64,000 bases of DNA. Origin: Rusavskia elegans. Its lineage: Eukaryota > Ascomycota > Lecanoromycetes > Teloschistales > Teloschistaceae. This document shows positions 46,245 to 58,043 of the stretch, one piece after another. The stretch lies in contig SAUG01000108.1 of NCBI GenBank assembly GCA_011316305.1, positions 104,814-168,813 on the forward strand, in the 5' to 3' direction. The notes below the pieces were generated by a model, which worked only from the letters and a program-made list of their open reading frames with translations, ran no database searches and was not told the origin of the DNA. A program made the translations under genes and the position numbers. The first letter of the stretch is position 1. Each line of letters begins with the position of its first letter.

Positions 46245-46877
46245 ATGACTCAAATCCAGGAACTTCGGGTGCTCTGTTTCGGCGCATCCATTACGGCAGG
46301 TCTCTACAACTATGGGATTCAACATCATCCATACGCCATACGGCTGAAGAATCGACTTCAAGCAGGTCTGCCTTTACACCACGTCCAAGTAGAGGTTGAT
46401 GGCCTATCTGGAGATCATGTCATAAAGGGCGGGTATCTATCTCGACTTAAGCCCCATTTCGATGCCACCGCTGGCAAAGGGGAAAAGCTGGATTGGCTCA
46501 TCTTTCAGGGTGGAGGGAATGATCTCATGTGCGGAGAAGAGCCGGCCGCCATATTTGAAGCAATGAAGAAGCTCTGGCAGATCAGCTTACAAGGTGGTAC
46601 CAAGGTCATGGCTTTGACGGTAACGGATACCGAAGACCAAAGGCCGCAAACGAGGGAGAGCTACAGGAAACTCAATGACATGATTATAAGTCATCAGGAC
46701 AAGAACTTCTTTGTGGCGGACCTCTTCAGCAAGATACCCTACACAGGCATGTCCCAGGAGACGTGGAAGATCGTCTGGGATGATGGCCTTCATTTCAAGC
46801 CTGCAGGATACGACATGATCGGTGATGCAGTTGCTGATCGGCTGCTTGAGATCATTGGAGCAACCTGCATCTCGTGA
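46245..46877 (+). CDS. SGNH/GDSL-family hydrolase (esterase/lipase-like)
   Basis: Single-exon, 210 aa, no signal peptide, so probably cytosolic. Block I is FGASITAG (nucleophile Ser15, with Gly-Ala-Ser instead of Gly-Asp-Ser). Block III is GGGNDL near residue 90. Block V ends with DDGLHFKPAGYDMIG, giving the Asp180-x-x-His183 catalytic pair. Family members hydrolyse esters of lipids, carbohydrates or small acyl compounds; the substrate here is unknown. Length is typical of compact SGNH hydrolases. Confidence 0.85.
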   Translation: MTQIQELRVLCFGASITAGLYNYGIQHHPYAIRLKNRLQAGLPLHHVQVEVDGLSGDHVIKGGYLSRLKPHFDATAGKGEKLDWLIFQGGGNDLMCGEEPAAIFEAMKKLWQISLQGGTKVMALTVTDTEDQRPQTRESYRKLNDMIISHQDKNFFVADLFSKIPYTGMSQETWKIVWDDGLHFKPAGYDMIGDAVADRLLEIIGATCIS

Positions 46878-47403
46878 GGGGGAGAAGGTGGCAGACGAAT
46901 ATGTACACGACGGGTGGCAACCCCGTGTTGTTCCTAGCCACCATCAACAAAATCCTGCAACTGGTCGATGTTACCTTCGGCACGAGGTCACGAAAACACA
47001 AGGTACTCATAAGCTCACGGCCCCATGCGGACCTGCAGGTGGAATGGCATTAGCATCCATACATGCAGCAGACTACGCAATCTACGAGCATGTCCGGTTA
47101 AGCGCTGCACATTCTCTGGTTGGTAATACGTTCGTGTACTTGCCTAGGGTGTCATGATACTTCAGATCTACAGAATATGCAAGTGCTGTGACCCAGCTCT
47201 CCGGTTGCTCAAGGCACAGCTTGCCCTTATGGGTGATTTCATTACCTAACGTGGGCCCTTCCGTCACTAAGTTTCCTTCCTATAAATGTGATCTGGCCCA
47301 ACCAGCACTTCGTCGTCTTCAAACATCTAAGGACAATCAGTTTCCACGCAACAGCCCAAAAGTACCCAGTTATCCTCCGAGGGGAAACTGACACGAACAA
47401 GAA
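46878..47403. other. Intergenic region
   Basis: 526 bp without a supported gene; promoter of the CFEM protein is expected in the last 150 bp. Confidence 0.4.
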
Positions 47404-48502
47404 ATGCATCCAGCTCTGACCGCACTCTCACTCCTCACAGCTATTTACCTCACGGACGCTCAATCGTCAGTTGCATCGTCCGTCTTGCCTACGCTTGTTG
47501 CGCCCACTCCAACGTCGATTGGCAACGCATCTGATATACGAACTTATCCTAAGTGCGCTGTGGGTCTTTGTTCCTCATACATGTTTGTTCGGCCACTGAC
47601 AGGCATCACCCAGCAAACCTGTGCGAAAGAGATAGCGCCATTTCTAGCTGTCGCGATACCTGGCTGCGACGCCAACAATATCGATTGCGCCTGCAGTGCA
47701 TACTATCGAAGCGAGACTGCGGCATGTGAGGAGGTCACCTGTAGCGATGCTGACTATCAAAGTAATCGTCACCGGAGTCCGCAGTGAGCACTCCATGCTA
47801 AAAAGCCTTCTTATAGCCACGGAATCGCTCGCGCAGCAACTGTGCGGCCCGCTCTACAGCAGCAACAACGCTCTGAGCACAAGTGTCGCTTCAGCAATTG
47901 CATCTGCAACTGCTGCTGCCGCAGCCGCTGTTGCTGGGAGAGATCCCCTCAACCTTTCATCCTATCCAGCCTGTGCTGTGAGTTATATTTATAACAATAG
48001 AGACTCATAACTTGTCGCCAATCTATTGATACTTGGCTGACATGTGTTCAATGAATCCAGCAAAACTGCACCACAGCCAATAATTACGGTGGCTGTGGCG
48101 TACAAGATTCTCGGAATACATCTTGTATCTGCAATCCACCCGCGTCAGTTATTCTCGGTAACTGCGAGGTTGCCAATTGCAGTCCCTCGGATTTGGAAAG
48201 TACGTCTCATCCTCTCCAGCCCCACAATATTACGAGAGGCGGCAGTTGTCCGTTCTCATAGCAGCTTCTAACGATCAACAGTTGTTACGGATCTTTCTTA
48301 CAAACTCTGTGCCCCTGTCGGTGGTGTCAACCAGGGAGCGAACTTGAGTGGCGTGCTGACTTCAGCTGGTAATGGAAGTACCCAGCCGGCCCCGTCGCCG
48401 ATCGCGTTCACGGGTGGTACAGCTCAGACGGGGATGAGCACCGTTACCTGGATGTCTGCTGCCATACTCGGGTTGATCACAGGGGCCCTGGTTGCTTGGT
48501 AG
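47404..48502 (+). CDS. GPI-anchored protein with two CFEM-like domains
   Basis: Five exons: 47404-47559, 47614-47761, 47817-47977, 48061-48199 and 48282-48502, 274 aa. A signal peptide covers residues 1-19. The first CFEM-type module reads YPKCAQTCAKE..IPGCDANNIDCACS, then CEEVTCS and LCGPLYSS. After an Ala-rich linker a second module starts YPACAQNCTTA, with YGGCG, SCICNPP and NCEVANCSPSD, then YKLCAPVGG. A Ser/Gly-rich tail and a hydrophobic C-terminus (MSAAILGLITGALVAW) give a GPI signal. Introns sit at the same place (after YPxCA) in both modules, which argues for internal duplication. CFEM proteins of fungi bind haem or act at host/wall surfaces; the Asp that axially binds haem in Csa2-type domains was not verified here. 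Confidence 0.85.
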
Positions 48503-49069
48503 TCAGTCATAGGTTTGGTCTGGTTATGACACGAGCAATTCAAAAAAGCGACTTTCGGCGACTGTTCCACGGTAGTGCTTGCACTCTGCTCTTGTTAGGT
48601 AAAGGTAAAGATTCAGCTGCACGCTGAGCAAATCTCTTTGTTATGACAATGGATTGCGGCCTGCGAAATACCGAGCTGTGCCATACGTTCAGCGTTTGTG
48701 CTTTCTCCGCTTTCACGAGGTTTCTTCTCCAGCTCAGGCGCATATCAAAAGTTTGCATAGCGCTACGGCGCCACCCAAGTTTGACATCCTGCACGATGGA
48801 TCCTTCACGGGATGTCGCATGTCGGAAGCAGATTCCCAGAAGCGCCTCACTTTATTAGTCGACGCCATCCCACGGACCGCGTGGGAGCGTTCAGTCACTA
48901 TGTTGGTGATCCGCGTCATGACACGAATTACGTTCCTGTTTTTCGTTACCTTTTCAACACATGCAAGATATTTGAGAGCGACGCCTCTAAGTGTACCGCA
49001 TACAGCACTCAGTGACAGCTTGACTAGTGATCCTCTCCGGAGTCTCTTGTCGTAAGTCGGAAATTTTCA
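48503..49069. other. Intergenic region
   Basis: Nothing supported. Short open frames here have no domain. Confidence 0.35.
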
Positions 49070-49456
49070 ATGAGAACCACGGCTAAATTCCGGAGTTTTT
49101 CTCAATATGCCGACCTCGAAAGATTCACCCGTCTAGCGGTCGGCGACAAACTCCTCTACAACTACCACGTCCCAGGATCACCAATCACGGTGTACTTCAT
49201 CATCGACACCACACACCCAATCGAAAGGGCAGCAATGGGACGAACGATCTTTACTGAACAAGAAACGCTACGCAAACGCCTAGAAGATCAAGGTAACGCC
49301 TGGCTGAGTGTTGAAGACGATCCGTACGAATTCGATGACAGCAAGACTGGCAAATGCATGATTGGGATGAAGTCAATACATGTTGGGGGAGATGACGGTG
49401 CACGGTTGACCTATCCTTCATACGTTGCAAGCGCTGTGGGACGTGCTTTACTTTAA
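49070..49456 (+). CDS. Unrecognised small ORF, 128 aa
   Basis: Open from an ATG at 49070 to 49456. Contains YFIIDTTHPIERAAMGRTIF and DPYEFDDSKTGKCMIGMKSI, a soluble, charged sequence with no motif that could be named. Codon use is normal for the window. An upstream exon is possible but no donor/acceptor pair stood out. Confidence 0.4.
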   Translation: MRTTAKFRSFSQYADLERFTRLAVGDKLLYNYHVPGSPITVYFIIDTTHPIERAAMGRTIFTEQETLRKRLEDQGNAWLSVEDDPYEFDDSKTGKCMIGMKSIHVGGDDGARLTYPSYVASAVGRALL

Positions 49457-50026
49457 ATATAGGACCTATGAAGCCGCTTTTCAGGTCGAGAACGGCACGT
49501 ACCTGGTGGCAAATGGGAAGCTGGCGGTGGGCAATGTACCGAGTATGGTAAAGCTGTCTGCGAGCAAAGGGGATGGTATATCGCAATAGGCTCGACTAAC
49601 GGTTGTGGTAGGGAGATGATTAGAGATCTAATTTCGTGCAACGTGCACTACTTATTGCGCTTAAACGTTGACATAAAGGGGCTCATCTCATTAAAGCGCG
49701 AAGCGCGTCCGGATTGCCAGACGCGTCACTACTCACAGAATATAAGTCTCCACAACCCCTGGTAATCGCTACTTACACCTGCTCTTTGACAGGTACCTAT
49801 CTTGCGACGCGTCGAAAAGTATCCTGCCTCAAGTACCCGAAAGGGATATCATCGAACCTGATCCACTCTTTCCAGCTTGTGCTTCTATCAAAGGCTTGAT
49901 TGTGCTTTTGTTCCATCCTTTGGCAGGGCATCCGATTTGGCCGGCAGTCGAGGAAATCGTGTACTGGAAAGGTAGCCTGTCCTCATCGAATATTCCTAAT
50001 CTCACCAGTTTCCTACAAACGCACCG
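49457..50026. other. Intergenic region
   Basis: No supported gene. Frames running into 50027 may be a 5' exon of the following ORF, but no junction was clear. Confidence 0.35.
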
Positions 50027-51094
50027 ATGGAGGAAGCTTGCGGACACAGGTCCAACGTCTACAGCTGCCCAAATCCACCTGCTTATTGGCCCAGAAACAA
50101 TTTCTGCAACAATCTGAAGGACCAAGTTGAGTTGGTCGAGAGCCATGGCGACTTCGTGCTTTCTATGGTCAGAAGAACGCCGGGCCGGGGTCCAATGGTT
50201 GAGGTGAATCGGGCATCGATCGTCAACTTTATCGAGAACATCCATCATCTGTGCACAAAGACGCTGGAAATTGAATCAGTCGGCTCATCCAAGAAATCTG
50301 ACCTGGCCAATCAACCCATCGCGCCGTGTCCTTCGGATCCAAAGTCAATCAAGGGGCTCAAGGATGAACTAGAGGATAGATTGGGTACCATTGAGACCGT
50401 CGAGGCTTTCCTGACCGCCAGGATAGCCCAGTTGAAGTCCAGCAGGATCGATGTACACCCAGCTACGGTGCAGTCTTCCCATAGTGCAACCATGCCAAAA
50501 CCTATGGCCTCCACAACACAACAAGATAGTACCTCGGTTCCAACATCTACTTCACAGCCCGCTTCCGGAAGCTCCAACTCAACAAGTGCCCCACAGCCTG
50601 TCATTGGACCCCGGGGCGACACCTCGGTGCCGCTACCTATCGAGACCTTCATTCCGGCAATGGAAAGCAACCCCCTAGCCCCTCAAACAAATGCTACCGC
50701 AAGGGCCCATTCGCCAGTGCCATATTCGAGTGGAAATCGAATGTTCGAGAAGAAGACCACCACATCTGCCGAGCAAAACCTTACCTTTTCAACCCACAAT
50801 CGTGAACCAGGTCCCAAATCTGCGGGAGAGCCCAGGTACAATCTGGGAGACAGGCTAGATAGCAGCCGAGTTACTTTTGACTCAAGCAGCGATGATGACA
50901 GCGACTCGGAAGTCTCAACAGATGATACCGAGTTGGAGGTTTCCCCAAAGAAAGACCCACATTCAACGCTTTCTCCCCAGATGCGGATACTGAAGTCACC
51001 ATGGCCGATGCCGTTATTGCTCAGTGGAAAGAAGCTTGGAAACAGAAGGAACACTATGGGGGATGTTTCGGACGGTGACGACGCACAGGACTAG
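50027..51094 (+). CDS. Low-complexity protein of unknown function, 355 aa
   Basis: Residues 1-140 look folded and helical (LVESHGDFVLSMVRR, IVNFIENIHHLCTKTLEIE, LKDELEDRLGTIETVEAFL), possibly a coiled-coil. From about 150 to 260 it is Ser/Thr/Pro/Gln-rich. About 280-300 is acidic with an SSSDDDSDSE run, followed by a basic end. No family was recognised. The start may lie upstream because the first residues (Cys/Asn/Pro-rich) read like partial exon sequence. Confidence 0.5.
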   Translation: MEEACGHRSNVYSCPNPPAYWPRNNFCNNLKDQVELVESHGDFVLSMVRRTPGRGPMVEVNRASIVNFIENIHHLCTKTLEIESVGSSKKSDLANQPIAPCPSDPKSIKGLKDELEDRLGTIETVEAFLTARIAQLKSSRIDVHPATVQSSHSATMPKPMASTTQQDSTSVPTSTSQPASGSSNSTSAPQPVIGPRGDTSVPLPIETFIPAMESNPLAPQTNATARAHSPVPYSSGNRMFEKKTTTSAEQNLTFSTHNREPGPKSAGEPRYNLGDRLDSSRVTFDSSSDDDSDSEVSTDDTELEVSPKKDPHSTLSPQMRILKSPWPMPLLLSGKKLGNRRNTMGDVSDGDDAQD

Positions 51095-51779
51095 ATAGCA
51101 AGCTGAGGGTCTTTTTCCAGTTCTTTCGCGCTGTACATCATTATCATTACCAGATGCTCTAGCCTTCCATCGTGTAATATACTTCATATCCAGGGCATTT
51201 TCCGGTCTGTTATAAGTAGGGGGACAAAAACTGGAGAGAGCAATGCGCCCAATGCGTTACCTATTCTTGCGTCCTTGTTTCTGCGCTCGGTTTTGTTTTT
51301 CAATTCAGGTTGCGGTCTACTTCCAAGCTCCAATATCAATTCCTGATCTCGGAAGATGGCCTCCGTCCGTTAGCAAAATGATCTAACGTAGGTCGGTGAT
51401 GGGGACAACATCATAGTCAGTGGACAAGGTATGGGTCTTCACGGTTCAAAGAACTGGACAAGTCTATTATCAGAAGGTGAGAGTGAGCAGCTTCTCTTTC
51501 ATGGGCTGTGAGCTTTGTATTTTGCTCAAACGTCTTCTAGCGCTCTTGGTTGTTCGGTGATGCTAAATTTTCCATGCGCCATTCCATTCTTTCTCCTCAT
51601 AAGCCCGGATTCAACTCGACTTTTACTCCTTGGAAATTCACGAGCACTCATGACGTAAGTAAGCCTCGAGGCCTTCGACTGCATCGATACCCAAGCGACT
51701 TTAAACCCGATTGTTCCGAGACGATGCCCGAGAAGTCATCTATCTCAAGTATAAAGTGGTCTGGCCTTGATTAAGAGAG
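51095..51779. other. Intergenic region
   Basis: No supported gene is seen in these 685 bp; a promoter for the following F-box-like gene is likely near its end. Confidence 0.35.
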
Positions 51780-52800
51780 ATGCCGGCCAAAAATCAGAAG
51801 ACTTGGAAACCTGTCGGTACTCCAGCTTCTTTCGCGGAAGCACGAAAAGAACCATCTGGTATCACGACATTTGCTTGTTCTACAGTAACTCGGTCATCAA
51901 AGAAGCGAACTACACACGAATCCTCCGAGTCCAAGGAGGATGGTTCTATGAGGACAAAGCGATATCGTGTGAGCGTGCATGATCCTCCCCAAAAAGAACC
52001 GGCGAATGAAGGACTAAGAACGCCCAACACACCAAATTCAACAACGGGAATAGATATTCCGGTCATGAACACTGTTCCTGAGACCGTCGAGACGTGCCTG
52101 GGTCTGCTACAGGTTCGGAGCAGTCCATCCTCCGCCGGCTGCCAGTAGAGCTCCGCCTGCATATCTACAACTTAGTTCTGGCACCGGACAACACTGATCG
52201 TCCGCAGACCCGGGCAGGTATCGCGTACCCAAAACTTCCAGAAGTTTTAGTATTGGAATCCGACTTAGTCAAGTCTATATCGCACTCTCGTTCCAAGAGA
52301 CCAGCACTGCTGCAAACATGTCGCCAAGTTTATGTCGAAGCCGTGGACTTACTGTACCAGCATAGAACATTTGTCTTTAGAACAAAGATCGTCTTCACGG
52401 CTTTCGCAACACGAATCCGCCGTCACCATCTCGACAGAATTCGTCATATAAAATTCGAGCCGAGAGGACAACATTATCGTGATCTTCACGAGAATTACAC
52501 TTGCAAACCCCATGTACCTTCCATATGGAACTCTCTCTGGTCGACTGTCGCTAGCATGAGGCATCTACGGACATTAAGCATTGATATCGGATGCAGAGTA
52601 CCGCACTTGATTGAACTGGCAAATGAACTACATTGTCGACCAATCTTAGAGCCGATCTTAGCTTTGTAAGGCCTAGAGAAGTTCGATTTGACTTATCAGG
52701 TCGAGTAGATACCATGTACGTCCTGAACAGTTTGGACTTGTGTCGACATTCCACTTGCTACCCAGACTCAAGCGCTGATCAAAGAGATCAAGGAGGCAGC
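51780..52800 (+). pseudogene. F-box-like/DUF7730-type gene with frameshift and stops
   Basis: Begins MPAKNQKTWKP with a Lys/Ser/Thr-rich N-terminus in one frame (51780-52148). The frame then shifts near 52090 into SILRRLPVELRLHIYNLVLAP (F-box-like helix), LLQTCRQVYVEAVDLLYQ and FATRIRRHHLDRIRHIKFE (to 52669). After TAA at 52667-52669 the same frame continues as coding-like sequence (GLEKFDLTYQVE) to a TAG near 52707 and then ALIKEIKEAAIRP near 52770-52810. TAA and TAG stand where CAA and CAG would fit. The same architecture appears in the minus-strand gene at 54957, so this is probably a disabled paralogue. Confidence 0.6.
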
Positions 52801-53985
52801 CATACGTCCAAGAAGTGGCATCGGAGGCTCTACATAGGGGGAACTTGGTCAAAGCTAAGGGGAGATCCGTGATATAAAGACAATTGCTAAAATCGCCTAC
52901 ATGTTGCACAGAAAGTTCGGGGCATTGGAGAAATGTATGGAGGTGTCAATGTCAATGTAGGCTGCAAGTGTCTCTTTTCCGTCGGAATTTTGGGCGCCAC
53001 CGCATACGTCAGAGTATCGACGGTGGAATTCCCTAAGGAATACACATGAAATAATTCACAGTCGTATCGAATTTGGCTTGTTGGACTGATTGTCCGACCA
53101 ATCTAACAATTTTCACTCATAATATGAATGGCCTATGAAGGATACCCTCACGGTCTTCTCGTCCTCAATCGATTCCTTCGTAAGCTAGGAAGACAAACCA
53201 CCATATTTGCCAGTCTCATGAATCACCTCCACCAGCCAGAAACCGCCTCGGTAATCCTTTGCCAGCGAAGGTGTTCAGCAGTCAGAAGAAGCAAACGGCT
53301 TATTGTAATTCTCATACCTCTATCTACAGATACGCACGTTACCCAATCACCTAAGATATGTGTTCGAAGGTGATATATGGCGTTGAATTCAACTTTCTTA
53401 TTGCCACGAGCCAAGCGGAGGGTAATTTGCTTGGTTCCTACTGATATAATTGAACATTGCTGTTGGTGCAGTGTCCAAGACTACCTGGTCGTTTCAATGA
53501 TTATTGTTTATAGAGTGCATCCAATCTTTGCTGAAGTCTCTGGCCCCTGTTTCTGATGCAGCGCATTTGTTACCCATGAGAATATTTTAATGGATATACT
53601 TCGAAAACAAAGTTGGGAGAAGTCTTAATCTCCAAAGGCATCACGCGAATCTTCACACACATTTTGCGATAACTTCGATGGCTACTGAGTTTCTAGAGAG
53701 AGTTACTGAAACAGATGATGGCCACTTGAAGACGAATATCTGGAGGACCAAGTTTTCAAAGGTCCACTTTTGCGGATGGTATGTACTAATGCTCCATTAC
53801 CATATACCCATCCTCTCCGACTTAACGGCGCTTAGTATCATGCCGACCTAGCCCGGCTGGTGGCGGCTGAGTATCGTGATCTTCAACGTCACACACTGAA
53901 GGGAGTATTTGCACCATGTCCCGAAACTAGTTTCACGTTGTTTTTCCTCGATACGACGGCTCTTATTCGCCACCTCGAAACAAAT
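52801..53985. other. Gap between two F-box-like remnants
   Basis: No supported gene. A stretch at about 53830-54000 reads YHADLARLVAAEYRDLQRH in one frame and may be a fragment of another decayed gene. Nothing else is seen. Confidence 0.35.
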
Positions 53986-53999
53986 TCAGCCCTGATCTC

Positions 54000-54957
54000 C
54001 GCACCTTAGACCGTCTCCTCCAAGAGCATTCAATAACCTTCTCTTATCAAGAGACTCGCATGTCAGTCAGTGGTCGGCTCGCTTTCTCCTTGATCTTTCC
54101 AATCAGCGCCAGAATTTTGTTCGAAAGTGAGAAATCAACTTCTGGATCCAAATCCGGTCGAATCTTGAACTCCAATCAGAATTCCGCAAGCCCACTTAAA
54201 GCTAAGAGCGGTTATAGGGTATATCGAAGAGAATGATAGTGATCCGCCATCCCTAGAAAAGGCAAGGAGATGAAGTATTCTATACGAACTTTCAGGGACT
54301 GTAGGTCTTTGATACCGACAATGGTCTTCTAGAAAGTACGCCATTGAGAGTGTACGTTAGGATCACAATCTCCTAAACCGAAATTCCATCTCGGTGCAGA
54401 CAGGTCACGATGGTCTGTTGTTCCAGCTCGATTCTGAGATGGCAAATCCTCTCGAACTGCTCAGGCTTGACTCCTGCCTCGAAAGTCTTCATTGTACTTG
54501 GTGCGTCGATGAAAAAGAAGTTCTTCTGGTACAGTATATCGACTGCTTCCGCGTAAACCTGCCTGCAGGTCCGCAGAAGCGCTGCTCTGTGCAAGCAAGT
54601 AAAGCCTGGGTCAGAGTCGCATTCTGTTGAACTTCCTTCGGAGGATGGGTGGATACGGTGACCTTCTCCTAAAACGTAGCTGTAGATCTGCTGGCGAAGC
54701 TCCAACGGTAGCCGGCTTAGCAAGAAGAACTGCTGTAAGTGACGCTGAGGGTCCGTAATTTCCGTATTTGAAACACTGCTCTCTGTTGCTGGCTTTGTTT
54801 CATTCCTCTTCGATGAATCAATTAAGGTATATCGGGCACTTTTGACGATTTTGAAGAGGTGTTTTCGCGTTCGAGAAGGCACACTACCGGGGTTTGACTT
54901 TCTTCCCTTGACGGTCCGCATTTTCCTCGCTGTTATCGGGCTTGTTGGCTTAGGCAT
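54000..54957 (-). pseudogene. F-box-like/DUF7730-type gene, 3' half decayed
   Basis: The intact part (54957-54373, 194 aa) has a basic N-terminus, then FFLLSRLPLELRQQIYSYVLGE, ALLRTCRQVYAEAVDILYQKN and FEAGVKPEQFERICHLRIELE. Below the stop at 54373 the coding-like sequence continues in another frame (KTIVGIKDLQSLKVRIEYF, PLLALSGLAEF, LEFKIRPDLDPEVDF) with stops TAG near 54331, TAA near 54220 and TGA near 54185, the last two in Gln/Trp-like positions. Convergent to the related gene at 51780. The truncated 194-aa frame could still be expressed. Confidence 0.6.
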
Positions 54958-55256
54958 GACGGGGCTTTCGAGCGTTATCTTGAAAGAGGATGATCAGCAA
55001 GCCTGGAAATACACCCATGAATTTCGAGGTTTCTTGCTCAAAAGGCTTCGGTTCTTGCTCAATCTACCGGAACCTGGTTTCCATCGCAATAACTCGTCAA
55101 TCTGTTCCGAAGTACTTCGCCGTCGCTCCGTCTTCTTTTCTTGTAAGGGCACCCCTCGCGTCTCATCTAGAGGACTGACCTGACTGACCATTGAAGTGAC
55201 ACATCTCTTTGCTATTCTATCCCTTTCACCCCTTACCTCTTCGAGCACACACCATG
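54958..55256. other. Upstream flank of the minus-strand F-box-like remnant
   Basis: Promoter-sized region with no gene supported. Confidence 0.35.
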
Positions 55257-56215
55257 CAAGGACCACAGGACATGCCCACCGAGGGTTTCCACAATATTAA
55301 CACGCTGACAACACCTTCACCACCAGTCCTTTCCCCAACCACCACCTCCACCTCTACCACAACCACCCACTCCCCCCTCCTCACTCTCCCCCTCGACTCC
55401 TCCTCCAGATGCACCACCCCATCCTCATCACGCCGCAGCTAAACACTCTAATCCTCCTCCCCACCAAACGCCTCTACGCCATCCACGCAACATTCCCAAC
55501 AGCTGACATCGTAATCGCACCCCCTACCAACCATCCCGGAATTCCCGACTCTAGTACCTCTTCCCACCACAACGAATCGCCCTCCTCACCCTCCCTCAAA
55601 CCTACGCCGACGTCATCAATATAATTGACCAAAAATTATCTTCATCACAAACACCACCTCATCCCCACAAATTCTCCCCACAATCGCCTCCCGCCACCTC
55701 CACGCCATCCGATCACTCCGTATTGATCTGAACGCATTAGTACACCATATCTATACTTCTGTTCCCATTGGATTCCCTCTCCGTTCGCACCAGTATGTTC
55801 CATCCTCCTGCTCCCATCAAACCCGCAAACTTTCCTCCCAATCCCTCCACCAATTCGAAGAACTCAGGGACACCAGCGCCGGCATGTCCGATCTTTGTTC
55901 CCTGTCCATTGAATAGTATTACCGACGCGACGGTACTGGAGTCTTGCCAGGAAGCTGAGGCACAGATGTGGAAGATTGTCAGTAGGTGTTGTGGTCGCTG
56001 CTAGCGATTAGGGGGTTAAGGGAATTTGATTTGGAGGCTACGGTTCCATGTTTTACTAATGGATTCTGGGCGGGGGCTATGCGATTGGAGGTGATGGCGG
56101 GGCCGATGGTGATGGTGGAGGGGGTTAGGGTGGGGGCCGTGGAGGCAAGGGGTGGGGAGTGGGGAGGATGTTGGTTGAGAGGTGGATTTGATTGGAATAC
56201 GCACTATAATATCTG
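55257..56215 (+). pseudogene. Third degenerate F-box-like fragment
   Basis: Pieces in changing frames: LNTLILLPTKRLYAIHA (about 55440-55500), IASRHLHAIRSLRIDL (about 55683-55730), EEAEAQMWKIV-like (about 55945-55980) and LLAIRGLREFDLEATVP (about 55994-56050), the order seen in DUF7730-type proteins. No continuous frame or plausible splicing was found. Weak call. Confidence 0.35.
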
Positions 56216-57129
56216 AACAATCCTGCTTACCGCGATGCCGCCTATAGGTGGTGGGAGGGAAAACGCGCGAGTTCTTGATAAAGTATATATTCATGAACGC
56301 TGCGGATATATGAGGGAAATTCGCACGCTGACATTGTAAGATATGGAGATGTTGATTACTTATGAGGATGCTAATGCAATGGATTCTCATTACCTGACCG
56401 TCAAGTCTGTGCTTCAAGGTTGGGTAGACAGAGCGCTTCCACGTATGTTTCACGCAATGTCAGCTGTTCTGTGGATTTCTGGCGAAACCATAATTTGGTA
56501 TGATAGAAGCTACTTACAAAGCTCCTGATCTCTTTCTCATCTGTGCCATATGATATTTCTTCGTGATGTACCGCCAATCCATGTCCGGGCGTTAGCAGTG
56601 CCAAGCAGATTCTAGAGTGGATAGTAGGTTTTCCCGCTGTCCGGTAAGGGCCCAAAGCTGCTTGTTGCTGATGATGCTTTAGTAAATGTGGTTTGGTGGA
56701 GCTATGGAGGTGATGTGGCCGTATTAATCGCATATGTTGGTGTTGCATCTGATGGAGTTGTTCTAGGAACTTCGAAGCGTGATCACTATAATGACTATCG
56801 TTGATGTCAGGTTCGGGCAAACAGGTGCGCTGAATGTTATGAGCTCTAAATAGCTGTGGAAGGGTGCATGTCATAATACGTTCCGCCTTGACAGCTGCAA
56901 CTATGACCGTGATTGATAATATCATTCAATGTCACAATATCGCTTCCCGGACGTAGGCTTGGGTCTTTTGCCTCTGCGCCTGCCCTTCGTTGTGCAAGCC
57001 CGAGAGGCCCCACGTATCTCTGCTATGGTATACGTGGCTAACTTCACCCGGAATTTGCAAACTGGTCAGAGCAAGACTCTCGCATCTCACGAAAAATGTA
57101 GAGCCAAAGCCCCTTGGTTAATGAATACG
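56216..57129. other. Region without a supported gene
   Basis: A minus-strand frame at 56925-56401 (174 codons, His/Gln-rich in the middle) has no recognisable domain and no splice-consistent partner. Nothing else is seen. Confidence 0.35.
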
Positions 57130-58043
57130 TTGAAAGCTTGAAGGGTCTCAGCGTTGTAGAGTGCCGTTCGAGAAAATCCAGCAGATCGTGATCACTCCCT
57201 TCCACGTTACTCAAAACAACTTCCCGCAGGATGACACCAGTAAATGCCCTTGAACATTGGCTCCATATCGAGGCTACGAGTGTCGTAAGAAAAGAAGTAT
57301 ATGTCGAGGTCTCTCAGGTCCGACATTGATCGCAGCAGCTCAAGATGTCCGCCACGATCGAGGAACTCCTGACACTCATCATGTTGCTCAGTATACGAGA
57401 GGTTCTCGTCTGGAAGGTGCCATTCGTAGTTTTGACCTATCATAAACGATGATTTGATCGTTTTTAATGTGCCAAGAAATTTCTTCATCAGCTTTCGATT
57501 TTCACCGTCTGCATGAAGTATCTTCCAGCTGATCATATCAGCACTGAAACTTTCGACTGTGATTCCTGCCTTATTGAGTGCCCGTACGACAGATAACAGC
57601 TGAGGCACTCCACTCGGTTCACTGTATCCTTCGTCACCCACGGGATATCTCAGAGTTCCATTAAAGGTATCCTGGAAGTATTTGCTTTTATTGATGTTGC
57701 TGCCGCAATTGGTCAGAGCAACGTTCTTAAGGGTTTTCAATTGAGATATAATGCCGGTGACTTCCTTATCACCATAGGAGTCGTTACGGAGAAGTGCCTG
57801 CTCATTCCAAAGGCATTCATACGCTTCCCATCCCAATTTGAGCTGCCGCTTAGTGTAATGGATCTTTGGAATGGTTGCCCTTGCAACCTTTCTGGCATAC
57901 AGCCGCCACTCGCGATCAGATGCCTTAGCTGGTGGTGCTGGGCCTGCCCCATTAGCGCTCACGTTTTCCCAGTCCAACTCCAGGTCTACTGCCAAACATT
58001 TGATATATTCGTCACGGTCATGGTGCTCGCTTAAAGCGTTCAC
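57130..58043 (-). CDS. F-box/LRR-like fungal protein, 3' frameshift
   Basis: The open frame 58043-57207 (278 codons) begins NALSEHHDRDEYIKCLAVDLE and shows helix/strand units of leucine-rich type (LKTLKNVALTNCGSN, LLRSMSDLRDLDIYFF). Just before its stop the expected reading (VILREVVLSNVEG, DLLDFLERHSTTLR) is found one frame over (57240-57145). That is the usual end of F-box LRR proteins, so a one-base shift near 57235 or a missed small intron disturbs the 3' end. An N-terminal F-box exon was not found; a donor-like GTAGGT lies upstream near 58070. Function unknown. Confidence 0.45.

Noticed and set aside
56401..56925. 174-codon minus-strand frame
   Set aside because: No domain, biased His/Gln composition, no partner exons.
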